Assembly (NCBI GenBank): GCA_020050685.1
Contig: JAGVKG010000038.1
Coordinates: 1 to 64,000, forward strand
DNA from: Candidatus Obscuribacterales bacterium
GTDB lineage: Bacteria; Cyanobacteriota; Vampirovibrionia; Obscuribacterales; Obscuribacteraceae
Reading direction: 5' to 3'
Length of the DNA: 64,000 bases
How positions within the stretch are numbered: position 1 is the stretch's first letter; every line of letters begins with the position of its first letter. The translations under genes and the position numbers were made by a program. Under the pieces are notes generated by a model. That model did no database searches. It worked only from the letters and a program-made list of their open reading frames with translations, and was not told where the DNA came from. Positions 8,625 through 16,838 of this stretch are shown one piece after another.

Positions 8625-9077
8625 TTAGTGTCCGCTGCAGCTGCTACCGCTGCTATAGCCACCGCCACTGCTGTAACCTCCTCCGCTTGATCCTCCGCTG
8701 CTATAGCCACCACTGCTTCCGCCATAGCCCCCATATGAATTAACGATGCCCATGACTGAGTTGAAAATGCTCAAGCCAGTATTGATCGAATTCATAGTGT
8801 CTTGGGCGGTCCACGGCTCATGCACGGTGCCTGATATGAGATCCATATGTTTTGTAAATCGACGGTAGGGATTTTTTGTCACAATTACAGTGCCGGTAAT
8901 CACGTCGCCTGCGATAACAGCGTCACCAGTTACGGCGGTTCTGGTAACTCCGCCGCGCAGCATTTGTGATTGACTGTCTTGAGCAAAGGCCGCTTCGAAA
9001 GACAGACCTTGCCCGACTAGGATGGCCACTGCCAGTGAGACGGACAAACCCCAAGTCCGTAAGCTTAAATGTGCCAT
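8625..9077 (-). CDS. Small secreted Gly/Ser-rich protein of 'GD.I.GTV' family
   Basis: From the ATG at 9077 this encodes about 150 residues: a signal peptide (ending AAFAQ), a short segment AGDVITGTVIVTKNPYRR that matches the GD.I.GTV block of the two preceding genes, and a C-terminal tail dominated by Gly, Ser and Tyr (repeats of SSGGGYSSGG type, ending in SCSGH). Such tails are common in flexible, surface-exposed or aggregating proteins. A longer reading from 9137 adds 20 polar residues before the signal peptide and is less likely. It lies 97 bases beyond the start of the gene ending at 8527, on the same strand. Function unknown. Confidence 0.65.
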   Translation of the reverse strand: MAHLSLRTWGLSVSLAVAILVGQGLSFEAAFAQDSQSQMLRGGVTRTAVTGDAVIAGDVITGTVIVTKNPYRRFTKHMDLISGTVHEPWTAQDTMNSINTGLSIFNSVMGIVNSYGGYGGSSGGYSSGGSSGGGYSSGGGYSSGSSCSGH

Positions 9078-9250
9078 AGTAATAAATGTCCTCGATCCCT
9101 CGCCAAGATCGCTGTGCCCCTGAATCGCATTCCTCAAACTATATGTAAAGTATTATTGTGGAGCGGGCTTGTGGTCAGAGAAAGATTAATTGCCCGGGTA
9201 GAAAGACTATGCCAAAACTCAAACCAATGCTTAACCTAGGAGTCTAATTT

Positions 9251-10015
9251 ATGGCTGATCGAACGGGCAATCCGGCGCTGAACAAAGAGACTTTTTCCGA
9301 CTTTCAACGAGAGGAGCAATCAAGTCCGATTGCGCAAGACAATGTGATGACCTTGGACGGGACGGCAGCTAAAACCGCCTTTCTCCTCCTGTTGCTTATT
9401 GCCAGTGCCGCCTTTACTTGGGCTCAATATTTCGCGGCCAATTTGGCCTTGGTGGGAATCTTGTTTTGGGTTGGCTGCATCGGCGGATTGCTGGTCGCCA
9501 TGATTTGTGTGTTCAACAAAAAAGACGCGCAGTTTCTTGCCCCGGTTTATGCTGGACTGGAAGGGCTAGCTTTAGGTGGTATCTCTGGTATCTATGAGGG
9601 TGAATACCAAGGCATCGTCATGCAAGCAATTGCAGTCACGATTGCCGTCTTAGTCATGCTCTTAGTTGCATATGTTACGCGTTTGGCCAGACCAAGTGAA
9701 AATTTCAAATTGGGCGTCATAGCTGCAACTGGTGGCATCTGCGCTGTTTATGTCATAGACTTGGTCGGCATGATGTTTCATTGGTGGCGAGTGCCGTTCA
9801 TCAACGATAACGGCCCAGTCGGCATAGCGGTTAGCGCTATCATTGCTGTTGTAGCCGCTCTAAATCTTGTCCTCGATTTCGATTTCATCGAACAGGGCGT
9901 AAACGCCAAAGCCCCCAAGTACATGGAATGGTACGGCGCCTTCGGACTGATCGTCACACTCGTCTGGCTCTACCTGGAAATCCTGCGCCTCCTCGCAAAG
10001 CTGCGAAAGCGCTAA
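9251..10015 (+). CDS. Bax inhibitor-1/YccA family membrane protein
   Basis: The 254-residue protein matches the YccA/BI-1 family. It has a polar N-terminus of about 45 residues (NPALNKETFSDF is typical), then seven hydrophobic segments from about residue 40 to 250. The segments include APVYAGLEGLALGGISGIYEG, which holds the family's conserved Gly-rich turn, and NLVLDFDFIEQG near the C-terminus with the conserved acidic pair. Bacterial members are inner-membrane proteins associated with membrane-protein quality control (YccA interacts with FtsH in E. coli) or calcium leak; which applies here is unknown. An AGGAG Shine-Dalgarno lies 8 bases before the ATG. The stop overlaps the stop of the convergent small gene by four bases. 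Confidence 0.9.
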   Translation: MADRTGNPALNKETFSDFQREEQSSPIAQDNVMTLDGTAAKTAFLLLLLIASAAFTWAQYFAANLALVGILFWVGCIGGLLVAMICVFNKKDAQFLAPVYAGLEGLALGGISGIYEGEYQGIVMQAIAVTIAVLVMLLVAYVTRLARPSENFKLGVIAATGGICAVYVIDLVGMMFHWWRVPFINDNGPVGIAVSAIIAVVAALNLVLDFDFIEQGVNAKAPKYMEWYGAFGLIVTLVWLYLEILRLLAKLRKR

Positions 10016-10221
10016 TCGCCGCGGCCATATTGTCCGACTCGTCTTCCTTCAAGGTATTCGCTGAACATGGAATCGAGGAGATCTTCAAAAATATCCCAGG
10101 CGTCTTTTGGGGAGTTAGCAATGCCATGGCAAATATCTAACAATGGTGATTCGACGATATACTCCTGCTCACGTGCATCAAATCGGCAAATTGCTGTTTT
10201 CGTAATTGCTTCTCTATTCAT
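10012..10221 (-). CDS. Small protein, possibly HicB-like
   Basis: A 69-residue protein with ICRFDAREQEYIVESPLLD followed by a helix-like acidic C-terminal half. The pattern (beta-strand, EQEYIVESP, then a glycine and an acidic helix) weakly resembles the partial RNase H fold of HicB antitoxins, but no HicA partner is adjacent. It lies 53 bases downstream of the HTH gene 10275-10622 on the same strand and may be co-transcribed with it. Its stop overlaps that of the Bax-inhibitor-like gene. Identification is uncertain. Confidence 0.5.
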   Translation of the reverse strand: MNREAITKTAICRFDAREQEYIVESPLLDICHGIANSPKDAWDIFEDLLDSMFSEYLEGRRVGQYGRGD

Positions 10222-10274
10222 AGCTACTCTGTCCTCTTTCTGATTCCTGCTAGTACCGTCTGATCGGCCGCTTG

Positions 10275-10622
10275 CTATGCTCGCCGTTTGGAAGGAATTG
10301 ATTTTTCAGATCGTCCGGGTATCAGTTTTACATCTAGTTTGCAATCAAGTGCGTCGGCAATTTTTGCCAGAGTCAAAAGTGAGTATCTGGCATACAGTGG
10401 ATTTTCTAATCGCGAAATTTGAGATTGTTTTGTACCCAAAAGATTTGCTAAATCAATTTGGCTAAGATTCTTGCATTCACGTCGTGTACGTATTTGCTCG
10501 GCGAGAGAATCCGCCAAATCCAGCAATGCATATTCAGCTCTGAACTCTGGATTGCGCATGAGTTCTTTGAAGTGCTCTTCTACATTTGAGCGACTTGATT
10601 TCTTTCTGGTCACTTTTATCAA
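10275..10622 (-). CDS. XRE/Cro-type HTH protein, HigA-like
   Basis: The 115-residue protein has a central helix-turn-helix of the XRE class: CKNLSQIDLANLLGTKQSQ followed by ISRLENP at about residues 49-75. A helical N-terminal extension of about 40 residues resembles HigA-type antitoxins and phage Cro-like regulators. No HigB/RelE toxin gene is visible next to it; the downstream companion is the 69-residue protein. The first codon is TTG at 10622; a GTG three codons in (10613) has a GGA 11 bases upstream and is an alternative. It is transcribed divergently from the MazEF-like pair, with 84 bases between the starts of the two transcription units. Confidence 0.75.
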   Translation of the reverse strand: MIKVTRKKSSRSNVEEHFKELMRNPEFRAEYALLDLADSLAEQIRTRRECKNLSQIDLANLLGTKQSQISRLENPLYARYSLLTLAKIADALDCKLDVKLIPGRSEKSIPSKRRA

Positions 10623-10706
10623 TCCAAAAATTGAGGCATGGCACGAGGAGGTATAACGCGATTATATCAAAATTGTGATGTGCGCTTGAGTGCCTAGGAC
10701 ACGTTA

Positions 10707-10770
10707 TTGCCAAGTGCCAGCTTTTGGGATATTATATGTAGTATGAATAACATACGTATGAATAAAATAC
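10707..10770 (+). promoter_or_regulatory. Promoter and tandem operator of the toxin-antitoxin pair
   Basis: TTGCCA (10707-10712) and TATTAT (10730-10735) are spaced by 17 bases, a good sigma-70-type promoter. Immediately downstream are two abutting 15-bp units, gtatgaataacatac (10741-10755) and gtatgaataaaatac (10756-10770), differing at one base; the first is an inverted repeat GTATG-N5-CATAC. Both candidate ATG codons of the antitoxin lie inside the units, so the mRNA would be leaderless or nearly so, and the antitoxin complex would be expected to bind here and repress its own operon. Confidence 0.6.
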
Positions 10771-11006
10771 GCCAGACGTTTACCTTTCCGGAAGAGGTTT
10801 TCCGCCGCTTTGCGGCTCTTGTGCCGGGAGGACAACGCAGTGCTGTTATTGCCAAACTTTTGGACGAGGAGTGCCGCCGGCGAGAAGAGAACTTAGCCAA
10901 AGCTTGTAATGCGGCCAACCGTGACGCTCAATTGCTTGAGCTGGAACAGGACTTCCAGAAACTTGAGGATACGGTAAGTGAGCCGTTTGATCAAAATGCC
11001 TGGTAA
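10743..11006 (+). CDS. Ribbon-helix-helix antitoxin (MazE/CopG-like)
   Basis: About 87 residues. The N-terminal part IRQTFTFPEEVFRRFAALV followed by PGGQRSAVIAKLLDEE is the ribbon-helix-helix DNA-binding pattern (strand, helix, Gly-x-Arg-Ser, helix) of MazE/PemI and CopG-type antitoxins. The rest is a charged helix that would wrap the toxin, ending in FDQNAW. The ATG at 10743 is used; ATG 10758 gives a protein five residues shorter and keeps the whole fold. A TTG at 10707 is unlikely since it coincides with the -35 box. The next gene overlaps its end, a typical antitoxin-toxin arrangement. Predicted to neutralise the toxin and repress the operon. Confidence 0.8.
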   Translation: MNNIRMNKIRQTFTFPEEVFRRFAALVPGGQRSAVIAKLLDEECRRREENLAKACNAANRDAQLLELEQDFQKLEDTVSEPFDQNAW

Positions 11007-11358
11007 TCCGCAGGCTCCTAAGCGAGGTGAGGTCTGGTTTGCCAATTTGGGAGAGCTGGACCCGAGCCGTGGTGCTGAGATTCAGAAGTCCAGACCGGTT
11101 CTAATTATTGGCAATAACATAATCAATCAACGACGGCGTACTGCGCTTGTGGTGCCATTAGCTACGTCTGGTGGCAAAGCCGAGGCAAATCCACCTATTA
11201 CGGTTGGTGTCATGTGTGGTGGCAAAAGCGGTATCGCGGTAATTGACCAACTGCGAGCATTGGATAAACAACGGCTTGTTAGCCTCATTGATACCATTCA
11301 CGCTGGCGATCTGGAATTGGTTATCCAGGCGCTTTGTCAGGTTCTCGAGATCGTATAA
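10978..11358 (+). CDS. MazF/PemK-type endoribonuclease toxin
   Basis: The 126-residue protein fits the PemK/MazF family: KRGEVWFANLGELDPSRGAE (with the Gly-Glu-Val-Trp strand and following Asp-Pro), IQKSRPVLIIGNN with the conserved Arg-Pro-Val, and ALVVPLATS. These make up the SH3-like barrel; family members cleave mRNA at short single-stranded sites. The GTG start at 10978 has GAGG nine bases upstream and overlaps the antitoxin gene by 29 bases. An in-frame ATG at 10996 is an alternative. The stop lies 4 bases from the stop of the convergent prolyl oligopeptidase gene. Translational coupling through the overlap is likely. Confidence 0.85.
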   Translation: MSRLIKMPGNPQAPKRGEVWFANLGELDPSRGAEIQKSRPVLIIGNNIINQRRRTALVVPLATSGGKAEANPPITVGVMCGGKSGIAVIDQLRALDKQRLVSLIDTIHAGDLELVIQALCQVLEIV

Positions 11359-11362
11359 CGTT

Positions 11363-13519
11363 CTAAAACGCTGGTTTGGGCATGTCTAGGTTTTGCCAGA
11401 GGAAGGCCCATTTGTCGGAGGCTTCTTCGATTTTTTTGCTGGTCGGTTTGCCGAAGCCGTGACCGGCTTTGGTTTCGATGCGAATCAGAACGGGGGCTGG
11501 TCCTGCTTGTGCGGCTTGTAGCGTGGCAGCGAATTTAAAGCTGTGAGCGGGCACGACGCGATCGTCGTGATCGGCAGTGGTGATCAAAGTAGCAGGATAA
11601 CTTGTACCGGCTTTGATGTTATGCAGTGGCGAGTAAGCATAAATTGATTTGAAGAGGCTGGCATCATCTGACGAGCCATACTCTTCTGCCCATGCCCAAC
11701 CAATTGTGTATTTGTGGAAGCGCAGCATGTCCATCACACCGACTGCCGGCAAGGCAGCAGCATATAATTCCGGATGTTGTGTAATTGCTGCACCGACTAA
11801 GAGACCACCATTTGATCCACCGCCAATGGCCAACTTTTCTTTTGCCGTGTACTTATTAGCAATCAACCATTCGGCAGCTGCGATGAAATCATCAAAGACA
11901 GTTTGCTTTTTGGCTTTCATGCCGGCTTGGTGCCATTCTTCTCCATATTCACCGCCACCACGCAAATTGGGCACTGCGTAAATGCCGCCCATTTCCATCC
12001 AAACCAAATTGGATGGTGTGAAGAATGGTGTAATGGAAATGTCGAATCCGCCGTAACCATACAAGTAACAAGGGCTTGTGCCGTTAAGTGCAGTTCCTTT
12101 TTTGTAGGTGATGAACATTGGCACCTTGGTGCCATCTTTGCTTGTGTAAAAGACTTGTTTCGATTCGTAGTCAGCGGGATTGAAAGTGACTTTGGGTTGA
12201 AAGAGAATGCTACTTTTGTTGGTGGCTATGTCGTAGCGATAAATAGTGGCCGGTGTGGCAAATCCTTCAAAAGAATAGAACGTCTCTTTATATGTACGCT
12301 TGCCGCCAAAGCCATGTGCTGTGCCGAGTGTGGCAAATTCGACTTGCCCGACTTGCTTGCCGGAAAGGCTGTAAACCTTGACGTCGGAATGAGCATCCTT
12401 CATGTAGTTTGCAAAAAAGCGATTGCCGACAACATTGATTTCATCAAGTGTAGCGGCCGCTTGAGGAATCAATTCTTGAATCACAGAAGGTTTGCTTATG
12501 TTGATGGCAATTACGCGACCACGTGGTGCATTTAGATCGGAAAGAAACCAAAATGTCTGACCATCGTTGCCAGCAAATGTATACTTTGCATCAAGTTTGT
12601 CTAGCAGTTGGACAACGGGGCTTTGATCGTTGCTCAGATCTTTGTAATAGATGCGCGTTTTTGGATCGGTGCCCTTTGTAATTGTGATGATTAAATAGCG
12701 GCCGTCTTCTGTCACTTCACCTTCGAATTGCCATTCTTTTTGATCTTTACGCTCGTAAATCAGTTTGTCTTCTGACTGATTTTGTCCAAGCTTGTGGTAA
12801 TAAAGTTTTTGGAAATAGTTTGTGTCCTGTAGCGCGCTGTCTTCTTTTGGCTCGTCGTAGCGGCTGTAGAAAAATCCTTTATTGTCTTTTGTCCAGGAAG
12901 CGCCAGAGAACTTTACCCACTTCACGACATCGTTCAAGTCTTTGCCGGTGTTTACATCGCGCACGTGCCATTCTTGCCAATCAGAACCGGCAGAAGCCAG
13001 TCCATAAGCAAGTAGCTTGCCATCATCGGATACGGCTGTGCCGGCAAGGGCAATTGTTCCGTCGCTGGATAATGTATTGGGATCGAGAAGAACGGTTGCT
13101 GGTCCTTGAACGTTCTTCGTTGTGTAAAGAACGTTTTGGTTTTGCAGTCCGCTATTTTTCTCAAAGAAATACTGTCCATCAAATTGTGCTGGTATACCAA
13201 ATTTTTCGAAATCCCAAAGCTTGGTCAAGCGTTCTTTGATTTGGTTGCGCACTGGAATTGATTCGAGATAAGCGAAGGTGACTTTATTCTCAGCCTCAAC
13301 CCATTCTTTGGTTTTAGCGGAATTGGCGTCTTCCAACCAGCGATAAGGATCGGCAACTTTCACACCGTGATAATCATCTACCTGATTTTGCGTTTCGGTT
13401 TTCGGATAAACAAAGAAACTTTTACTTGAGGCAACTGCGAATGCTGCACCGGCTTGTACAAGAGCAGAGATAAGAATCAATGCGGCTGAGCCAAGTCTTT
13501 GTTTCGTTGTTCGGGGCAT
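11363..13519 (-). CDS. Secreted prolyl oligopeptidase (peptidase family S9A)
   Basis: The product (about 718 residues) has a signal peptide (ALILISALVQAGAAFA), an N-terminal seven-bladed beta-propeller (about residues 75-425) and a C-terminal alpha/beta hydrolase. The catalytic triad is visible: Ser in GGSNGGLL (about residue 569), Asp in HDDRVVP (about 653) and His in AGHGFGKP (about 687). PNLRGGGEYGEEWH is the usual S9A signature near the oxyanion region. Family members cleave short peptides after proline; the signal peptide places this one in the periplasm or outside. The ATG at 13519 is chosen because GGAG lies nine bases upstream; the start codons at 13534 and 13540 are less favoured. 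Confidence 0.92.
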   Translation of the reverse strand: MPRTTKQRLGSAALILISALVQAGAAFAVASSKSFFVYPKTETQNQVDDYHGVKVADPYRWLEDANSAKTKEWVEAENKVTFAYLESIPVRNQIKERLTKLWDFEKFGIPAQFDGQYFFEKNSGLQNQNVLYTTKNVQGPATVLLDPNTLSSDGTIALAGTAVSDDGKLLAYGLASAGSDWQEWHVRDVNTGKDLNDVVKWVKFSGASWTKDNKGFFYSRYDEPKEDSALQDTNYFQKLYYHKLGQNQSEDKLIYERKDQKEWQFEGEVTEDGRYLIITITKGTDPKTRIYYKDLSNDQSPVVQLLDKLDAKYTFAGNDGQTFWFLSDLNAPRGRVIAINISKPSVIQELIPQAAATLDEINVVGNRFFANYMKDAHSDVKVYSLSGKQVGQVEFATLGTAHGFGGKRTYKETFYSFEGFATPATIYRYDIATNKSSILFQPKVTFNPADYESKQVFYTSKDGTKVPMFITYKKGTALNGTSPCYLYGYGGFDISITPFFTPSNLVWMEMGGIYAVPNLRGGGEYGEEWHQAGMKAKKQTVFDDFIAAAEWLIANKYTAKEKLAIGGGSNGGLLVGAAITQHPELYAAALPAVGVMDMLRFHKYTIGWAWAEEYGSSDDASLFKSIYAYSPLHNIKAGTSYPATLITTADHDDRVVPAHSFKFAATLQAAQAGPAPVLIRIETKAGHGFGKPTSKKIEEASDKWAFLWQNLDMPKPAF

Positions 13520-13552
13520 TTTGTTGATCTCCATAATCAAGATGACGGATGT

Positions 13553-13650
13553 TTATGAGGGGTCCTTCGTCGCACTATGTGCTCCTCAGGATGACAGTAA
13601 ATGGGCGGAGGGATGCCGTGTTGTTTCTATGAGAGGTCCTTCGTCGTGAT
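13553..13650. repeat. Two GTCATCCTGA/GAAGGACC repeat elements
   Basis: In the 194-base gap between the prolyl oligopeptidase start and the next gene, positions 13561-13595 read on the minus strand as GTCATCCTGA...CGACGAAGGACC, and positions 13635-13650 hold a second partial copy (ggtccttcgtcgtgat). The same element occurs at 169-205 and 28741-28773. The arms are loosely complementary, as in REP-type intergenic repeats. No gene is seen here. Confidence 0.6.
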
Positions 13651-13713
13651 GCGGGCGAGGCGTGCCTCGCCCCTACGGAAGACAGGCGAATGCATCAATT
13701 CTGGACGACGTGA

Positions 13714-14691
13714 TTATTGCGCGGCGTGTTGCAAAAGCAGGACTGACTTCACGCGGGTCTCGGGTGTCTTGCCGCAAATGGCTTTGCCTTGTGGCGCAGC
13801 ACCAGCAGCGGCATCGGAGTTGAGGCGAACAAACATGGAAGAAGACGCGCCGCCATCTAAATTGATCGCGTGCGAGCATCCAAGATGCGCCATCAAATCA
13901 GCCAGTTCTTTGAGCGTAATGCCATGTGATTCCGGATCTTGTCCATTGCCGGCAATGCAGGCAAGAATCGCATAGCCATCGTCAGTGACACCAAAAGCGG
14001 TGCGAGCCGCTGGCTTGTTGCAACCAATTGAATCAGCTTCCTTGCCGTCAGCTTCTTGTCTGATGAAAGCCTCATCCTTTGCCGTCAACAATGGAACAAG
14101 CTGTGGTCCGGCTTGCAAGGAGTGAACTAATTTGAGATCGGCAGCGACAACAGCATTATGCGGCACAATTTGAATTACTGCCTTGCCAAGCTTGTCTTGC
14201 AGAATGCGGATTTCGGATCTGTTGAAAATGGTTTCCAGAAATGGCTGCAATCTTGTGTTCTTAATCAGCGCTTCGTTGGTTCTTGGATTAGCAACTTCTT
14301 TGCCATCTATCACAACGTAGCTGGCGGAAACACCGTCGCTCAAATTGAAGTAGCCACCGTTTATTGCACCATTGGCATTGCTCTTCTGAGCCGTCTCGGA
14401 AGTTGGCAAAGTGGTGTCATTGATGGCTGGCTTAACTGACCAGCGACCAGACTTCATATTTGCCACCATCAAATTTGCCTTGCTGCCGTTAGCCGTTTGG
14501 AAGGTATAGAAGACAGCACCATCGGCTGGCCAGATATAGCTGGGTGAGCCGAGATTGCGCCAATTCAGAATGGCTTGCGTGCTGGGATTCTCCAGAGCGT
14601 GTGCTTTGGTTGTCGAGCCCCAGAGCATAAGCAAAGCCACGAGCCAAAGTGTCAGGCGAAACTGTCTTTTGAGAAAAATTGGTGTGAGCAT
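13714..14691 (-). CDS. Secreted phosphodiester glycosidase (NAGPA-domain) family protein, copy 2
   Basis: The 325-residue protein has a clear signal peptide (hydrophobic segment LWLVALLMLWGS, cleavage near AHA) and the same domain as the protein at 213-1310: GAINGGYFNLSDGVSASYVV, PAARTAFGVTDDG and INLDGGASSSMFVR. These blocks hold the family's conserved Asn/Gly/Asp residues. The domain fills most of the mature protein, the usual size for bacterial members. The signal peptide implies action on an extracytoplasmic glycosyl phosphodiester, for instance in cell-wall or capsule polymers; the substrate is unknown. Upstream (14692-14858) no gene is visible. Confidence 0.85.
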   Translation of the reverse strand: MLTPIFLKRQFRLTLWLVALLMLWGSTTKAHALENPSTQAILNWRNLGSPSYIWPADGAVFYTFQTANGSKANLMVANMKSGRWSVKPAINDTTLPTSETAQKSNANGAINGGYFNLSDGVSASYVVIDGKEVANPRTNEALIKNTRLQPFLETIFNRSEIRILQDKLGKAVIQIVPHNAVVAADLKLVHSLQAGPQLVPLLTAKDEAFIRQEADGKEADSIGCNKPAARTAFGVTDDGYAILACIAGNGQDPESHGITLKELADLMAHLGCSHAINLDGGASSSMFVRLNSDAAAGAAPQGKAICGKTPETRVKSVLLLQHAAQ

Positions 14692-14858
14692 ATATACCGC
14701 CGTTTTAGTCAGCCATTAGTCGTTGTGCGCTTTGCACATCGAGCAAGAATCGCCATATTGTACCAAGTTAACTCTCATAGGTGAATGCTCGTCTCTGATT
14801 GTTTTTTGCTTTGTAGTCAAGGTGCTCCTCGTTTGCGTGCTTATCGCTCTCGGCTGAA

Positions 14859-16661
14859 TCATTTGGGCGGATCTTTTTGCAAGTCTTTGCGCTTAGTCAA
14901 AACAGGCTCGCCAGTTGCTTTTGCTTGTTTGAAGGTTTGCACGGCTTCTTGCAGGCTGCCCAAGATTTGCTCGACAGTTTCATCCGTTGTGTAAACGGAA
15001 GTCGGGTAGAGGAGAAATGCCGGCAAGTCTCCTGGTTCGGTGCCAAAGCTATACTTCCGCACATAACCGATGAAAGGCACATTGGTGTCATTGCAATGTT
15101 TGCCATAAGTAATGAACTGGCGAAACTCCTCGCAGATTTCTCTGTATTGCTCCTTCCTTGCCTCAGAAAGTTGGCAAATTTGCTGATACGAAAGTGTGTC
15201 GCCGAAGAAATTGATCTTGAGTACAAGTTCGAATCCTTGAGTGTGGGGATTGACAATCTCAAAGACTTGACTGAATTTTTCGCTCACTGATTGCCTGAAC
15301 TTTTCCCGAATGTGCAAGAGGTACGAGAGATAGTCCTGAAAACCATGGATGCCAAACCTTTGCAAAACATGGTAGGCAGAAATAATGCCGAGGCAGGCGC
15401 GCGAATTTTCAATCGTGATATCGCAATAACGCGCGTCCCCGAATGAATCATGCTCTGCCAAGGAATTAAGCCTGCCTATATTTGTGCGCGTCGGATCCTC
15501 AAAGGACTTAGCGACAAAGAAGCTTGATACAGCTGGGCAAAGTCCAGTCTTGTGGAAATCAATGCCGAAGGAATCGGCTGCTTCAATTTGGCGAATTGCT
15601 TTGGCTGCTGATTCAATTTTTGCCAGCACGTTTGCATTAGTGACTTGCGTCCGGTAATAACTTGGATCGGCATTGAAAAAGAGCCAAGCCCAGCTAATTA
15701 CCGTATCAAAGTGCAAGTGCGGTTTATAGCTCAAGTTGAAATCGTCAGCGGCTTGGTCAAGAATCTTGCGAATCTCATAAACAGGATCAATTGCCAAATT
15801 GAGGGTGCCACCACCGGAGGCGATAACGCAAGCAATTTGTTTTCCTTGCGAAAGCGCATCCTCAATTTGTGTTTTCAACTTCACCAGATCAATTGTGCCG
15901 TTTGCACCTGTGGGAATGCGTATGCAATTATTCTGCCCAATGCCTAAGTAATTGCAGACGCTCTCGATAGAAAAGTGGCAAGCAGCACTTGTAATCACGA
16001 CATGATTGTTAGTCAGACCCTCGTTAATCACTTGCCGGTCGCTTTTGTTGATGCCGGTTTTGATTGCGTATAACAAAGTGGACTTGCCGCCAGTCGTATA
16101 AAAGCCACCAGCCTTTTCCCAATCCCAACCAGCTAGTTTGGCTAGTGCTTTCACAACCCGTTTTTCAATTAAATTGAATTTGCCTGCGGTGAAGTCATAA
16201 AATGCATTGGGATTATAGAGAGTGGTAAGAGTGGAAAGAGCGACTGTATCCAAAAGTGGTGATGGTACCAAATTGAATAATGCATTCGGATTGTGCCACC
16301 TTATCGTTCCTTCAAATGCCTCCAAACTGCGCGCCGTTGCTTGATTGTAATCAAGCCCCTGCAAGGGAATCTCACTGTCTTTCGTTTCGTTTTTGTAATC
16401 GAAATGAGAGTCGATGGCTCGCCTTCCCTGACGCTTGTGTTTGACGTCGGAAAGTGATGCGGCCAATAGTTCAATCTTAGATACTAAAGTACCAATATTA
16501 CTTTCTTGTGGTGTCAAAAATTCATTGGCGAATTTTGAAGCAAAGTTTGGTATGACTCGCTCTACTTTAGCGACATCAGTTGATGTCGAGACCTGTGCCG
16601 ATGCTGGACTTCGTACATGTTTAGTCCACTTAGAAATACTCTTCTCGATGTTCGTAACCAT
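14859..16661 (-). CDS. Pyridoxal-phosphate group II amino acid decarboxylase
   Basis: The 600-residue protein belongs to the PLP-dependent glutamate/aromatic/diaminobutyrate decarboxylase group (fold type I). The PLP-binding Lys is in FGIDFHKTGLCP (about K371); HFD (about 318-319) supplies the Asp that contacts the pyridine nitrogen, and the His of ACHFS (about 229) would stack on the cofactor. YTTGGKSTLLYAI is the variant of the usual TSGGTEAN block. An N-terminal extension of about 90 residues is polar. The family decarboxylates an amino acid to an amine; the substrate cannot be read from the motifs. GGAG lies about nine bases before the ATG. Its 5' leader contains a terminator hairpin, suggesting attenuation. 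Confidence 0.85.
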   Translation of the reverse strand: MVTNIEKSISKWTKHVRSPASAQVSTSTDVAKVERVIPNFASKFANEFLTPQESNIGTLVSKIELLAASLSDVKHKRQGRRAIDSHFDYKNETKDSEIPLQGLDYNQATARSLEAFEGTIRWHNPNALFNLVPSPLLDTVALSTLTTLYNPNAFYDFTAGKFNLIEKRVVKALAKLAGWDWEKAGGFYTTGGKSTLLYAIKTGINKSDRQVINEGLTNNHVVITSAACHFSIESVCNYLGIGQNNCIRIPTGANGTIDLVKLKTQIEDALSQGKQIACVIASGGGTLNLAIDPVYEIRKILDQAADDFNLSYKPHLHFDTVISWAWLFFNADPSYYRTQVTNANVLAKIESAAKAIRQIEAADSFGIDFHKTGLCPAVSSFFVAKSFEDPTRTNIGRLNSLAEHDSFGDARYCDITIENSRACLGIISAYHVLQRFGIHGFQDYLSYLLHIREKFRQSVSEKFSQVFEIVNPHTQGFELVLKINFFGDTLSYQQICQLSEARKEQYREICEEFRQFITYGKHCNDTNVPFIGYVRKYSFGTEPGDLPAFLLYPTSVYTTDETVEQILGSLQEAVQTFKQAKATGEPVLTKRKDLQKDPPK

Positions 16662-16697
16662 TTTTCATACTCCATATTTAAATAAGAACAAAACAAA

Positions 16698-16725
16698 AAG
16701 CCCCCAGTCATACGAAAGGGGGCTT
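16698..16725 (-). terminator. Terminator hairpin in the decarboxylase leader (candidate attenuator)
   Basis: On the minus strand AAGCCCCC pairs with GGGGGCTT (8 bp, 12-nt loop), followed by TTTGTTTTGTT. It lies about 37 bases upstream of the decarboxylase ATG and about 155 bases beyond a separate terminator for the aldehyde dehydrogenase gene. Its placement inside the 5' leader suggests conditional termination; alternatively it is a backup terminator with the promoter downstream of it. Confidence 0.6.
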
Positions 16726-16748
16726 AGGCAATTTCTATTAATTAGAAC

Positions 16749-16838
16749 CTAGTGCATTCGCACGCGCATACGCAGCCCACCTCTCGGGGTCAGAAACATG
16801 TGGCAGTTGCGCATAAGTCGGTTATTCATGAAATCCAT
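16749..16838 (-). CDS. Possible 29-residue leader peptide upstream of the decarboxylase
   Basis: A short open reading frame ends 24 bases before the terminator hairpin. It is unusually rich in Arg and Met (7 Met and 6 Arg of 29), with FLTPRGGLRMRVRMH at the C-terminus. No good Shine-Dalgarno is seen for either ATG (16838 or 16829). The DNA also contains complementary blocks (CCAC/GTGG and CGCA/TGCG) that could form a stem, so the region might instead be a structured leader RNA. Not a recognised peptide; low confidence. Confidence 0.25.
   Translation of the reverse strand: MDFMNNRLMRNCHMFLTPRGGLRMRVRMH

Noticed and set aside
10012-10622. A second complete toxin-antitoxin system formed by the XRE and 69-residue genes
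   Set aside because: No RelE/HigB or HicA toxin signature is visible; both proteins look antitoxin-like, so a functional pair is not supported.
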